This document shows positions 7,093-15,728 of a DNA stretch of 64,000 nucleotides, in pieces. Source of the DNA: Candidatus Zixiibacteriota bacterium. GTDB lineage: Bacteria; Zixibacteria; MSB-5A5; UBA10806; 4484-95. The stretch spans positions 16,396 through 80,395 of the forward strand of contig JAGGSN010000134.1 in the NCBI GenBank assembly GCA_021159005.1, given 5' to 3'. Every line of letters starts with the position of its first letter. Positions within the stretch are counted from its first letter, which is position 1. Under the pieces are notes generated by a model. That model was not told the origin of the DNA. It made no database searches and saw only the letters and a list, made by a program, of their open reading frames with translations. Both the position numbers and the translations under genes were made by a program.

Positions 7093-9375
7093 TTATCCGA
7101 ATAGAGACAGTACGACCTGCGGTATCTGGTTGCCCTGAGCCAGCATCGCAGTACCAGCCTGCAATAGGATCTGTTGGCTGACAAAGGTTGACATCGTCGA
7201 AGCCATATCTGTATCGCGGATTGTGGATTCGGCTGCTGTCAGGTTCTGAGAGGCGATACGCAAGTTGGTCAAATTTGAAGCCAGGGTGTTTTTCTGGAAT
7301 GAACCGAGATTACCTCTGATGTTGGTAACATCATTAATGGCTTTATCGATTACCAACAGCGCATCCTGCGCTCCCTGTGCCGTCATCACGTCGACCTCAG
7401 AAAGATTCGACCACATGGCATTGTTTGTTCCGCGGCCAAGTGTAGCGGCAGACAGATTATCAATACCTATTTTAACTGTCTGGCCATAGTTACCGCCGAT
7501 CTGGAATACTAACGATCTATCGGTAGTATAGAGAGTTTCGGTGCCGCCATCTGATTTGAGGTCATAGTTTACCATGATTGATTGCGTACGGTCGGAGTTA
7601 TAAACTCTGGATTCATTACCAGCTATAACAGTAGCGGATGTTCCGCCATCCAGCTGAACAGCATAAGTTCTGGCGTTAACTGTCATCAGCATATTGCCGA
7701 CATTAATACCGCCCTCATAACCCTGCACTTTTTCAAAATTTACAGAGCCTCTGGTATCAGTATTGTCAGATGTATACAGGCTTACGCTGTTAGTATAAGT
7801 GGCGCTGTAGCCATAGCGAACTTCGTCAATAGTGTTGACAAAACCGTCGAAACGAACCTGAGCATCCATGCCCTTGTTTGACGACGTATCAGCTGTTAGA
7901 CCAAGCACTTCGTAAGCGGTTGCATCGGTACTGACAGCCGCAGGAGCCCCGTCAAGCTTGATATAGAATGTCGACCCTTCATCCAAGCCGAAAAATTTCA
8001 GCCTTTGCTGGCCGCCGGCTGAGACAACAGTAGCTTGAATTCTTGCCGCCGCGCCAACGGAGGCATCGAATGTGCCGAAGTTTGCCGCCAGTGTAAGCGA
8101 AGCATTAAGTGTCGCTACCAAATTCGACAATGATGTGAATGTTACCGTACCGCCTGAAGCGATATCAATAGAAATAGCATTCTTAAGCTCGTTCGGGTTG
8201 CCATAACTTGATACTAAAGCGGTTAGAACGAACCGGCTGTCGGAGGTGCCGCGGTGATTAACATTAGACATTTCACCGCTAAGATCAGAATATAATGCGG
8301 CATTAATTGTCGAATTGGTGCATGATACATCACCTATCGCAAGAGAATACTGCGCTCCATTTTTAACGGTCTTGATTGCAATATTATCATTACCAGCAAG
8401 AGTTGTCAAAGAAGCCGCAACTTTACCTGCCAGATGAGCATTAGCGGCAATAGCGTTTTGAAGAGCGGCTTGAATATTACCAGCCATATCAGCGGTAGCC
8501 GCGCCAATGTTGTCTAAGTGGAATGTTATGGTTTGCATGCCGACCGGATTAGAGCCGACTTCCTGGTAGTTGATATTCCAGGTAAATGTTGCGGAAGTAC
8601 CCGTTGTCCAGGCGTTTGTATCCCAGGAACCGATGACTTTAGCTTTAGCTTCAGTGGCATCGACAGCGGTATTTAGACTTAAGGTATTGCCCCAGGCATC
8701 GCGGAAATCAATGGCATCGCCAACTTTAGCTGCACCGGCGGAAGCCTGAACAACATCGATATTATGAACACCGTCAGAAAGGTTATAGGGTCCGGACACG
8801 TTTGTAAGACCTAAGGTTTCATTGTCGATAGAGGCGGTTGAGTCTGTCAACTGAGTAGCGGAGATGTTATGATTACCTTCAAGCAATTCAGAACCCGACA
8901 GAGTTAACATAGCGGTATTCTGAGAAGTAATACCCGATGTGTTTGACGCAGAGCCATCAAGCAAAGCCTTAGTGCCGAACTGGGTAGTTTTAGCGATACG
9001 AGTAATAGTGGAGATAGCGTTTGAGATTTCAGCCTGGTCGGCGGCCAACTGGTTAGTGTCGTTGAAACCTTCGTTAGCAGCATGAATTGATAATTCACGC
9101 ATATTAACCAGCAGGTTGTTAATTTCATTTAAGGCGCCCTCAGCGGTTTGAATCATGTTGATTGAACCCTCTGAGTTCTGGATGGCGCGGTTTAAGCCGG
9201 CAACCTGAGCCCTGAACTGCTCGGAAATTACCAGACCGGCTGGATCATCGGCGGCTCTGTTAACACGAAAACCAGAAGACAGTTTTTCCATTGTGGAACT
9301 CATCTTACGAGTGGTGTTGGTTAAGTTTCTCCAGGCATCCAGAGCGGTGACGTTGTGATTAATTCTTAGTGCCAT
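7093..9375 (-). CDS. fliC: Flagellin, long form
   Basis: The filament subunit. The N-terminal D0/D1 region is unmistakable (MALRINHNVTALDAWRNL, then SSGFRVNRAADDPAGLVISE), as is the C-terminal D0 (NLTAAESTIRDTDMASTM, ending QVVLSLFG). The middle, about residues 150-670, is a long beta-rich insertion, giving 760 aa against about 300-500 in most bacteria. It is the only flagellin gene in the window. A strong AAGGAGG ribosome site lies within a leader that looks like a CsrA target. Upstream is a block of TPR, glycosyltransferase and formyltransferase-like genes that may modify it. Confidence 0.95.
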   Translation of the reverse strand: MALRINHNVTALDAWRNLTNTTRKMSSTMEKLSSGFRVNRAADDPAGLVISEQFRAQVAGLNRAIQNSEGSINMIQTAEGALNEINNLLVNMRELSIHAANEGFNDTNQLAADQAEISNAISTITRIAKTTQFGTKALLDGSASNTSGITSQNTAMLTLSGSELLEGNHNISATQLTDSTASIDNETLGLTNVSGPYNLSDGVHNIDVVQASAGAAKVGDAIDFRDAWGNTLSLNTAVDATEAKAKVIGSWDTNAWTTGTSATFTWNINYQEVGSNPVGMQTITFHLDNIGAATADMAGNIQAALQNAIAANAHLAGKVAASLTTLAGNDNIAIKTVKNGAQYSLAIGDVSCTNSTINAALYSDLSGEMSNVNHRGTSDSRFVLTALVSSYGNPNELKNAISIDIASGGTVTFTSLSNLVATLNASLTLAANFGTFDASVGAAARIQATVVSAGGQQRLKFFGLDEGSTFYIKLDGAPAAVSTDATAYEVLGLTADTSSNKGMDAQVRFDGFVNTIDEVRYGYSATYTNSVSLYTSDNTDTRGSVNFEKVQGYEGGINVGNMLMTVNARTYAVQLDGGTSATVIAGNESRVYNSDRTQSIMVNYDLKSDGGTETLYTTDRSLVFQIGGNYGQTVKIGIDNLSAATLGRGTNNAMWSNLSEVDVMTAQGAQDALLVIDKAINDVTNIRGNLGSFQKNTLASNLTNLRIASQNLTAAESTIRDTDMASTMSTFVSQQILLQAGTAMLAQGNQIPQVVLSLFG

Positions 9376-9381
9376 TTAAAA

Positions 9382-9418
9382 TTCCTCCTTGAATTTTGTT
9401 GCAGACATCCTTTGTCTG
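9382..9418 (-). promoter_or_regulatory. Probable CsrA-binding leader of fliC
   Basis: In the mRNA a 5-bp stem (CAGAC at 9418-9414 pairs with GUCUG at 9406-9402) presents the 7-nt loop AAAGGAU, close to the CsrA SELEX core ACARGGAUGU. About 22 nt downstream the ribosome site CAAGGAGGA contains a second GGA with the CARGGA context. A hairpin-displayed site plus one over the Shine-Dalgarno sequence is how CsrA represses hag in Bacillus, and csrA and fliW are both present here. Confidence 0.65.
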
Positions 9419-9525
9419 TTTTAATCAGTTAGTTTTAAGTTTAAATACAGGGTGTTTTGTTTAGCCATACCTCCTTTTCATAAACTACATTTTAACTGAA
9501 AAAAGTTATCCTGTTTTCAATACTT

Positions 9526-9553
9526 ATTTCGACAGAAACGGCAAAAAAGTTTA
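9526..9553 (-). promoter_or_regulatory. Sigma-28-like promoter of fliC
   Basis: On the - strand TAAACTTT (9553-9546) is followed after 12 nt by GTCGAAAT (9533-9526). The -35 matches FliA consensus at 7 of 8 positions and the -10 keeps the CGA core (5 of 8); the spacer is one longer than ideal. It lies in the gap after the glycosyltransferase gene and would give a leader of about 145 nt containing the CsrA-type sites. Confidence 0.5.
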
Positions 9554-9585
9554 GCGATATGTGAAACAATTTGGATAAGCTTAAC

Positions 9586-12405
9586 CTATTTAGCTGCAAC
9601 GGGTTTAACAAAATCGTTCAATTCGTTCAGACGATTTCTTACTGTTTTATTAGACGCGTCTTTTAATAGAACGGTTTTATAGCCTAAAACGGCGGCTTGC
9701 ATTTTCCCGAGATTAAGATAACAGTCTGACAGGCGAATCAAGGCGTCGATACTTGAGGGGTTGACTTTGAGATATACCTCATAATGTGAGATAGCCTTAT
9801 TGTATTGTTTGATGTTATAATATAAATCGCCGATTGTCGCATGGACTTCATAGTCATCATATTTTTTAGAAAGGTAATGTTCGAGATATTCAATAGCCTC
9901 CGATGTTTTTTTCTGATTAATCAGGGTTATGCCGATATTTTTATAGCCGGCGACAAAATCGCTGTTTTCTTTCAGAGCAGCTTGATAGCATTCGACCGCT
10001 GAGGCATAATTTTTGGTTTTCAGATAGCAGTTACCGAGATTATTCAATATCTTGTAGTCATCCGGGCTTTGTTTATTTGAATCGATATAACTCTGCAAAG
10101 CGGTATCGAATTTGCCGAGCTTAAATAATACATCCCCTTTAGAGGCAAGAACCCGCGGCGATAAGGGCGATTTTTTCAGGCATTCATCAATATACTCAAG
10201 CAGTTCTTTCGGGCTTTTTTCGAGCGATTCGACTCCTATCATACCAATCACAGCAGATTTCTCATCGGGTTTAAGTTCTAAGACTTTATCGAAACAGTGG
10301 CGCGCCGTTTTGGAATCGTTTAAGTTTAGGCACGCCTCACCTTTAATCATCCAGATTTCCCAGTTTTCATGTTCGAAATTTACAGCCTTATCGCACTGTT
10401 CGATTGTTTTCTTATAATTGTTTTTCTCGCGATAGCATCGAGCCATTAAATAATGCATGTTTTCAAAATCATCTACATAACCTAAAGCCTTGTCAAAATA
10501 TACCAGCGCTTGTTCATATTTCTCCTGGGAGAAATTTATAAAGCCCAGCGAATAATAGGCGACATGTTCGCTGGTCAGATTATTTAAAATGACTTTTATT
10601 TTATCTTTAAGGGGGGAATAAACGCTTTTTACTTTCAGGTATTTCAGGAAATATTTTTGGGCTTCGTCGTATTTTTTCATATCCATATACGCAAAGCCGA
10701 GATTGAACAGCGGGTCTAAGTAATCTTTGTTATATTCTAAGGCTTTATTGAATGTCTCAATAGCTTCCTCGTATCGCGCCAAGCCAACTAAGGCGCACCC
10801 TGCCTGGTCTAAAGCCATCATGTAAATCGGGCGTTTTTCCATATCGCTAAAACTTGTCTTATTGATAACGAATTCCGCATGTTTTAAGCATTCTTCACAT
10901 TTTGATTCACCGCGGAAAAGCTGAGCCAGATTGAAATGCGCGAAAACATCATCAGGGGTTTCCTCGAGCTGTTTCAATAATAAGGCTTCCGTGCGTCTTG
11001 ACTTTTTGTACATTTTTTCCTCGGAAAGCCCGTATCCGTGATGCATTACTCTAAAATCAGTTTGCTTTATCGAACCTGTCATTTTCAATTGATTATGAAC
11101 GATGCCCTCATACTTAGTTCCTTTGTGGTTGCGAAACATTCTGGTTGAATGCAAATATCCTACGCGTCCTTTCTGAATTTTATTAAGTACAATAAAAGAA
11201 ACGCCGTCTATGTCTTTGCGTTTGATAAGCATCTTGATTTTTTCATGTTCTTCCGGATAAAGTTCTTCATCGGCGTCAATTATCAATATCCAATCGCTTG
11301 CGGCGTAATTTATTGATTGGTTGCGGTGAAGCGAAAAATCGTTTTGCCATGGATGTTCGTATATTTTTGCGCCGTATTCGCGGGCGATATCCATAGTTCT
11401 ATCGGTGGAGCCGGTATCGACTATTATTATTTCATCGACTAAATCCTTGATGGATTCCAAACAGCCGGGCAGGAAATTTTCCTCATTTTTAACTATCATG
11501 GCGGCTGATATTTTCTGCGGCTTGTCGTCGATTAGTTCGTTTAACCTATCGAGATTTTTACGGGCATATTCATTCTGCGGGTCTGCTTTGATTGTCAGTT
11601 CAAATTGATTCTTAGCGAGATCGGTCAGTCCCTGCTTTTCATAAATCACGCCGAGATTGTTTAAGGTATCGAAGTTATCCGGATGCTGAAGGAGGATTTC
11701 TTTGGCATGTTTTTCAGCAATTTCAAAGTTTTCTAATTGTCCCAAAATCATAACCCGGGCATTTTTCAGGGTCAGATAATCGGGGAATAGCTTAATGCCT
11801 TCTTCGATAATATCAAGGGCGCTGTCTTCTTTTTGATATTCAATAAACCGTTCTGCAAGTTCGACTCGATGAGGGTGATTATCAGGTTTAATATCCAGAG
11901 AACGTTTCATGTATTCCAGCGCCTGGTCTGTCTCGTTAAGTTTTAAAGCGGCCTCTCCCCCGATCCATAAAACTTCATCCAGCGATTTATAACTTTGCTT
12001 TAGATATTCATCGGTGTTGGGGTTTGTGTTGTTATGAAGCTTTTCAAATTCATCTGCATATTTTAGTGTTGTTTCGTAATCATCAATTCCCTTAGCCGCC
12101 ATTATTTTGAAGAATATTAAATCGAGGTAAGTTCCTATTCGGTTTTGAGCCTTATCGATTATAGTATCGATGGCTTTGTAATCGCCAAGTTTCATGGAAG
12201 CCAACACCCATGAAAAATACACTTTAGCCGCTAATGAATTATCAGTATTGTTATCGAATTTGGAGGCTGCTTTTTTGCAATATAATACCGCTTTGCGGAA
12301 GTTGCCATTTTCAAATTTCCCGGCGATTTTCTCAATAAGCATATTTATAGTGTCGGGTTTCGGATTGTGAGATTTCGCCTTAATTTTTCTATTTTTTTTG
12401 CTCAT
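9586..12405 (-). CDS. TPR - family 2 glycosyltransferase - TPR protein
   Basis: A 939-aa protein with a glycosyltransferase 2 domain set between TPR arrays. Residues 1-290 are TPR-like; about 299-500 is a GT-A fold (SAAMIVKNEENFLPGCLES, IVDTGSTDRT, and the metal-binding DADEE); about 510-930 holds many TPRs. It lies directly upstream of flagellin in the same orientation. TPR-glycosyltransferases next to flagellin genes often glycosylate flagellin, so a filament-modifying enzyme is a reasonable inference; the TPRs could bind the substrate. The sugar is unknown. A GGAG site precedes the ATG, which overlaps the previous gene by 17 nt. Confidence 0.8.
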   Translation of the reverse strand: MSKKNRKIKAKSHNPKPDTINMLIEKIAGKFENGNFRKAVLYCKKAASKFDNNTDNSLAAKVYFSWVLASMKLGDYKAIDTIIDKAQNRIGTYLDLIFFKIMAAKGIDDYETTLKYADEFEKLHNNTNPNTDEYLKQSYKSLDEVLWIGGEAALKLNETDQALEYMKRSLDIKPDNHPHRVELAERFIEYQKEDSALDIIEEGIKLFPDYLTLKNARVMILGQLENFEIAEKHAKEILLQHPDNFDTLNNLGVIYEKQGLTDLAKNQFELTIKADPQNEYARKNLDRLNELIDDKPQKISAAMIVKNEENFLPGCLESIKDLVDEIIIVDTGSTDRTMDIAREYGAKIYEHPWQNDFSLHRNQSINYAASDWILIIDADEELYPEEHEKIKMLIKRKDIDGVSFIVLNKIQKGRVGYLHSTRMFRNHKGTKYEGIVHNQLKMTGSIKQTDFRVMHHGYGLSEEKMYKKSRRTEALLLKQLEETPDDVFAHFNLAQLFRGESKCEECLKHAEFVINKTSFSDMEKRPIYMMALDQAGCALVGLARYEEAIETFNKALEYNKDYLDPLFNLGFAYMDMKKYDEAQKYFLKYLKVKSVYSPLKDKIKVILNNLTSEHVAYYSLGFINFSQEKYEQALVYFDKALGYVDDFENMHYLMARCYREKNNYKKTIEQCDKAVNFEHENWEIWMIKGEACLNLNDSKTARHCFDKVLELKPDEKSAVIGMIGVESLEKSPKELLEYIDECLKKSPLSPRVLASKGDVLFKLGKFDTALQSYIDSNKQSPDDYKILNNLGNCYLKTKNYASAVECYQAALKENSDFVAGYKNIGITLINQKKTSEAIEYLEHYLSKKYDDYEVHATIGDLYYNIKQYNKAISHYEVYLKVNPSSIDALIRLSDCYLNLGKMQAAVLGYKTVLLKDASNKTVRNRLNELNDFVKPVAAK

Positions 12406-12910
12406 TTAATTTACTCCGGTTCGTATTTATTTTATTCTCAGATTGAGTACTTTCAATTTTTTTTTGAAGGATTAATATTTCATCCAACTGATTATAGGTG
12501 TTGTTGAATGCGCCCGATGGTTTCTCTGTCATGCTTTTTCGCAGCGCAATAAATTCTTTGGCAAGTTTGGCGGCAATATTGAAATCATTTTTATTGATAG
12601 CCGCTATGAGTTCATAATATAGAGAATCAAGATTGTTGCCAAATTTACTTCGCGCCAAACAACATACTTTTTTAATATCGTAATAGTTGCTGTCTTCGAA
12701 TAAAACTTTAATCCAGAGTTCAAAAGCTTTGGCGGCTTGTTTAAGGTTATTATCCGATAGCGCAATATTTGCGGCATGACGGCAGTTATCAACTGCTAAC
12801 GAGTAGTTTTTCACTATAAAACTGTTGCTGGCAAGCTTATAAAATTTCTTGAAACCGAATTTGCTTATGCTGCCTTTTTTTAGATTGAACATATGGGAAT
12901 CTCTTATCAT
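12389..12910 (-). CDS. Small TPR-like protein, paralogue of the next protein's N-terminus
   Basis: About 173 aa of helical repeats. Its middle (SLAVDNCRHAANIALSD ... ELIAAINKNDFNIAAKLA ... NQLDEILIL) can be laid over residues 38-150 of the following glycosyltransferase (KAVLYCKKAAS ... KIMAAKGIDDYETTLKYA ... KSLDEVLWI), so the two share a domain by duplication. No enzymatic domain is visible. The genes overlap and must be co-expressed. It may be a partner subunit or a remnant of the duplication. The start is uncertain: ATG at 12910 or 12892, or TTG at 12919. Confidence 0.6.
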   Translation of the reverse strand: MIRDSHMFNLKKGSISKFGFKKFYKLASNSFIVKNYSLAVDNCRHAANIALSDNNLKQAAKAFELWIKVLFEDSNYYDIKKVCCLARSKFGNNLDSLYYELIAAINKNDFNIAAKLAKEFIALRKSMTEKPSGAFNNTYNQLDEILILQKKIESTQSENKINTNRSKLNEQKK

Positions 12911-12949
12911 ATTTACCAAGCTGAGTAATATTATGTTTAACTATATGGT

Positions 12950-13183
12950 TTATATATTTATTGCTTTTTCCATTTTTCGGCGGCTTTTTCTTTTAACAAT
13001 AGCATTACTATTTTTTACAGAAGTATGGGTTATATGGAAATTGCCGTGTTGTTTTCCTGTTCTAAGCCGTCCAATTCCCGGCACCTCAAATTGGCAGGAA
13101 AGGCGGTTTTTAAGTTGGCTTAAACGCTCGCTGTATTTCGGGCAATCATTGTCAATAGATTTGATTAATTTCAGCTTTTTCAT
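12950..13183 (-). CDS. Small basic hypothetical protein
   Basis: A 77-aa reading frame starting MKKLKLIKSID, very rich in Lys, Arg and Asn, with no motif I recognise. It fills the gap between the formyltransferase-like gene and the small TPR gene in the same orientation, but no ribosome site is clear before the ATG at 13183. It could be non-coding; I list it because it would otherwise be a 285-bp gap inside a tight gene series. Confidence 0.3.
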   Translation of the reverse strand: MKKLKLIKSIDNDCPKYSERLSQLKNRLSCQFEVPGIGRLRTGKQHGNFHITHTSVKNSNAIVKRKSRRKMEKAINI

Positions 13184-13195
13184 AATAAACAGCAA

Positions 13196-14173
13196 TTACA
13201 CCCGGACAGCTGGTATATCTTCCTTAATTTTTTCAAATACCTCAAAAGGCCTGACATGAGCATAATCCGCCCAGACCCAAGCCGGCAGTTCCGGCATACC
13301 GGCAGGCTGAATGCGTGTAATTAAAAACAACCCGTCGCCGGCTTTGACCAAAACCCCGATTTCATTTAATATATCAACAACTGTTCCCGGCGCTATATCC
13401 TCGAATTCACTGTTAGTCATTTCAAAATGATGACCGCGCCAAATGGTTATTCTGCTTCCTTCGTAATTTGTATAAGCACCGTTTACGGGATGGGTTAATG
13501 ACCTTACCAGATTATATATTTTGTTTGTGCTGTGATTCCAGTTGATATTCCCTGCAACCTTAATGTTATTAAAGTAAATTTCTTTTGATAACGGTTCGAG
13601 TATTTTGCCGCCATTTTTAATTTTATTTAGCAGTTTGAGAAGATGCCAATAATAATTAGCAAGGGTTTTTGTTTTAATCGAACGAACATCATCAAATATG
13701 TTAATTTCAACTTCGGAGAAGCTGATAACTTTAGATTGATTTTTTACCGTTTCTATTTGAGGATTATTTTTGTCATGTTCATTTGCGTATTCTAATATCA
13801 ATTGGCTCTCAAATTGTGATTTGCCGTTATAAATATCAGCGGCTACATCGGTAAGAAATTCCTTAGCGTATTGACCTTTCAAGTTGCTGCCTAATACTGC
13901 AATCTTGGGGATAATCGGGATAGCCTGGTTGTCAGGCCATTCAAGTTTTATCAGGATATCTATTTGAGATATGTTTTTGGCATCACTTTTTAATGGAAGC
14001 TTAATTTGTCTGAAATCGAATTCGCCGGCCAGGGAATTAAAATCTGCAATATCAAGGGCTTTACCTGAATTCATTTCAGGTATTATTACAGCCGCCACAT
14101 TAAAACCCGCTCGGCAAAGTTTTTCAAGGCAATAATAGACTGCTGACGTATTTCCGGCAAAAGCTATTTGCAT
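13196..14173 (-). CDS. Formyltransferase-like protein with a divergent catalytic domain
   Basis: The C-terminal half matches the Fmt C-terminal domain: GNINWNHSTNKIYNLVRSL (residues about 208-226), GAYTNYEGSRITIWRG, and PGTVVDI followed by a KAGDGLFLIT strand. The N-terminus starts like Fmt (MQIAFAGNTSAVYYCLEKL). The expected active-site stretch NxHxSLLPxYRG appears only as VLGSNLKGQYA near residue 94, without the Asn and His, so normal formyl transfer is doubtful. Relatives outside translation formylate amino-sugars; in this setting it may help modify flagellin sugars or be a non-catalytic partner. Confidence 0.6.
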   Translation of the reverse strand: MQIAFAGNTSAVYYCLEKLCRAGFNVAAVIIPEMNSGKALDIADFNSLAGEFDFRQIKLPLKSDAKNISQIDILIKLEWPDNQAIPIIPKIAVLGSNLKGQYAKEFLTDVAADIYNGKSQFESQLILEYANEHDKNNPQIETVKNQSKVISFSEVEINIFDDVRSIKTKTLANYYWHLLKLLNKIKNGGKILEPLSKEIYFNNIKVAGNINWNHSTNKIYNLVRSLTHPVNGAYTNYEGSRITIWRGHHFEMTNSEFEDIAPGTVVDILNEIGVLVKAGDGLFLITRIQPAGMPELPAWVWADYAHVRPFEVFEKIKEDIPAVRV

Positions 14174-14233
14174 CGATTTATTTTATACTTTATTTTAGAT
14201 GTTTGCTTAATGTTATTAACTATTTAATTGTGT

Positions 14234-14944
14234 TTACGCTTTTTGTATTTTAAGCGATTTTTGAACAGGCGATTCTTGTTTAACAGGGTTATTGTTCGTC
14301 ATTTCATTGACAAGTTCGGCAGAGTTCTTATTCGAAAGTTCTTTAAGAAAATTATACGCGTATTCTAAAGCAATATCATATTTGTTTTCATTCCAGAGGA
14401 GTTCGAATAAATTTAAGAATGCATCGTTAAATGTCGGAGTCGCTTCCAGCGCTTTCGAAAAACAATCCTGGCTTTTTTCGTTATCGCCTAAGGTAAAGTT
14501 GATAACTCCGAGATCGTTTAAAGCATGCGCATCAGTAGGATTTAGTTTTATAGTGTTCTCGAAGTCATGCTTTGCTTCCGAAAGACGGTTTTGCTGACTG
14601 TGAATTAATCCCAGATTAAAATGAGCATCAGCTTGAGCAGGATTTAATTCCAGTTCCTTTTTAAAATATCTCTCAGCGTTTATATAATCATTTTGTTTGG
14701 CGAATATAGTACCCAACAGATGAATAGCTTTAATATCATCTTTGTTTTCCCGGAGGTAATCCTGCAGTTTAATTTTAGCGTCATCATACTTTTGTTGGTT
14801 TAAAAGCTCAATAGCTTCATTAATAGCTTCATTAACAACAGGCGAATATTCTGCTTGTGAAAACCCGGATGACTGTTGGGTTTTTCCTCCGTCGCGGTCC
14901 ACCTTAGGCGAAATACCCGACCTGCTAAGATTCTCGGTACTCAT
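14234..14944 (-). CDS. TPR-repeat protein
   Basis: A 236-aa cytosolic TPR protein. After a disordered first 35 residues there are about four consecutive TPRs (KAIHLLGTIFAKQNDYINAE, DAHFNLGLIHSQQNRLSEAK, DAHALNDLGVINFTLGDNEK). It is the first gene after the tandem sigma-28-like sites, so it leads the block that precedes flagellin. It is likely a scaffold for the glycosyltransferase or its substrate; this is inference from location. Confidence 0.75.
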   Translation of the reverse strand: MSTENLSRSGISPKVDRDGGKTQQSSGFSQAEYSPVVNEAINEAIELLNQQKYDDAKIKLQDYLRENKDDIKAIHLLGTIFAKQNDYINAERYFKKELELNPAQADAHFNLGLIHSQQNRLSEAKHDFENTIKLNPTDAHALNDLGVINFTLGDNEKSQDCFSKALEATPTFNDAFLNLFELLWNENKYDIALEYAYNFLKELSNKNSAELVNEMTNNNPVKQESPVQKSLKIQKA

Positions 14945-15005
14945 AAAAACCTCGTTTAGAATTTTAATAATTTTTCAAATACAATCCCGGTGTACTACAA
15001 TTATT

Positions 15006-15059
15006 TATCGGGCAATAACAACTATTAATTATTATCGGCTTTTTCATAATTTAATTTAC
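15006..15059 (-). promoter_or_regulatory. Tandem sigma-28-type promoters of the TPR/glycosyltransferase block
   Basis: The first element reads TAAA, 15 nt, GCCGATAA on the - strand (15059-15033), with a perfect -10 and ideal spacing. A second -10-like CCCGATAA (15013-15006) lies 27 bp nearer the gene with a poorer -35 (TAATTAAT). The first gene starts at 14944. The rest of the 328-bp gap (14945-15272) has no gene I can see. Confidence 0.7.
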
Positions 15060-15272
15060 AATAAGATTGGCTCCATTATTTTGTATAGATGCCAGTCGGG
15101 TTTCCCCTTTAGTCAGAATCAGACCTGCTTACCTTTCCAATAAGTTTTTTCGCGGCAGTAACATCGATTTCATTGCCAGATCTTTCGGAAGTAACTTGCG
15201 GCAGCACAAGAAAAACTTAACAGTAGAGAACGCATTAAATTGCTAATAGGCTGAGAATAGTAATATCTTGAA

Positions 15273-15722
15273 TTAAGCTGTTATTTTATTATCTGCTATT
15301 TTGTAGCGTATATCATAATCAGGATTATTTAGAATCAATTGAACGGCATTAAGATTTTTAGAATTTATTATAACAGGACCTTGCAAATTAATTGTCATAT
15401 CTTCAGGATGCCCCCTGGGAACCGTAACAATTCCATACACATGGTAATCATTCTGGTTGTCAGATCCTTGCATCTGTCTGATATCAAAAGCGCTTATTTC
15501 TACGGAATAGTCGGGGCAAATTAATATTGGTTCAAGGATAACAAAACAGGCAATCGGATCATCTATGGATTGCAGCCACTTAAACGGTTCCGATTCGGGA
15601 CGGGAGATAATAATATACCGCTGCAGGTCATTAAAGCCAAGAATAGGTCTGATAAAAGAAACAACATCGCTTTTGTTGTAGCTAATCTCTCCGAATTTGT
15701 CAGTATTAATTGTTGGCAACAA
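15273..15722 (-). CDS. fliW: FliW, CsrA antagonist
   Basis: FliW binds flagellin, and when free it binds CsrA and lifts repression of flagellin translation. At 149 aa it has the usual size. Typical segments are RPILGFNDLQRYIII, PFKWLQSIDDPIACFVI, and MTINLQGPVIINSKN near the end. It is 6 bp after flgL. With csrA two genes upstream and a CsrA-type leader on fliC, all parts of the FliW-CsrA-flagellin switch are in the window. Confidence 0.93.
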   Translation of the reverse strand: MLPTINTDKFGEISYNKSDVVSFIRPILGFNDLQRYIIISRPESEPFKWLQSIDDPIACFVILEPILICPDYSVEISAFDIRQMQGSDNQNDYHVYGIVTVPRGHPEDMTINLQGPVIINSKNLNAVQLILNNPDYDIRYKIADNKITA

Positions 15723-15728
15723 TGCCTC

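Noticed and set aside
9421..9468. A 15-codon frame (MAKQNTLYLNLKLTD) in the fliC leader right after an AAAGGAGG run
   Set aside because: Only one base separates GGAGG from the ATG, too close for normal initiation; more likely the run is part of the CsrA-type leader.
12849..13259. A 136-aa + strand frame opposite the TPR and formyltransferase-like genes
   Set aside because: Overlaps two - strand genes at its ends and has no family features.
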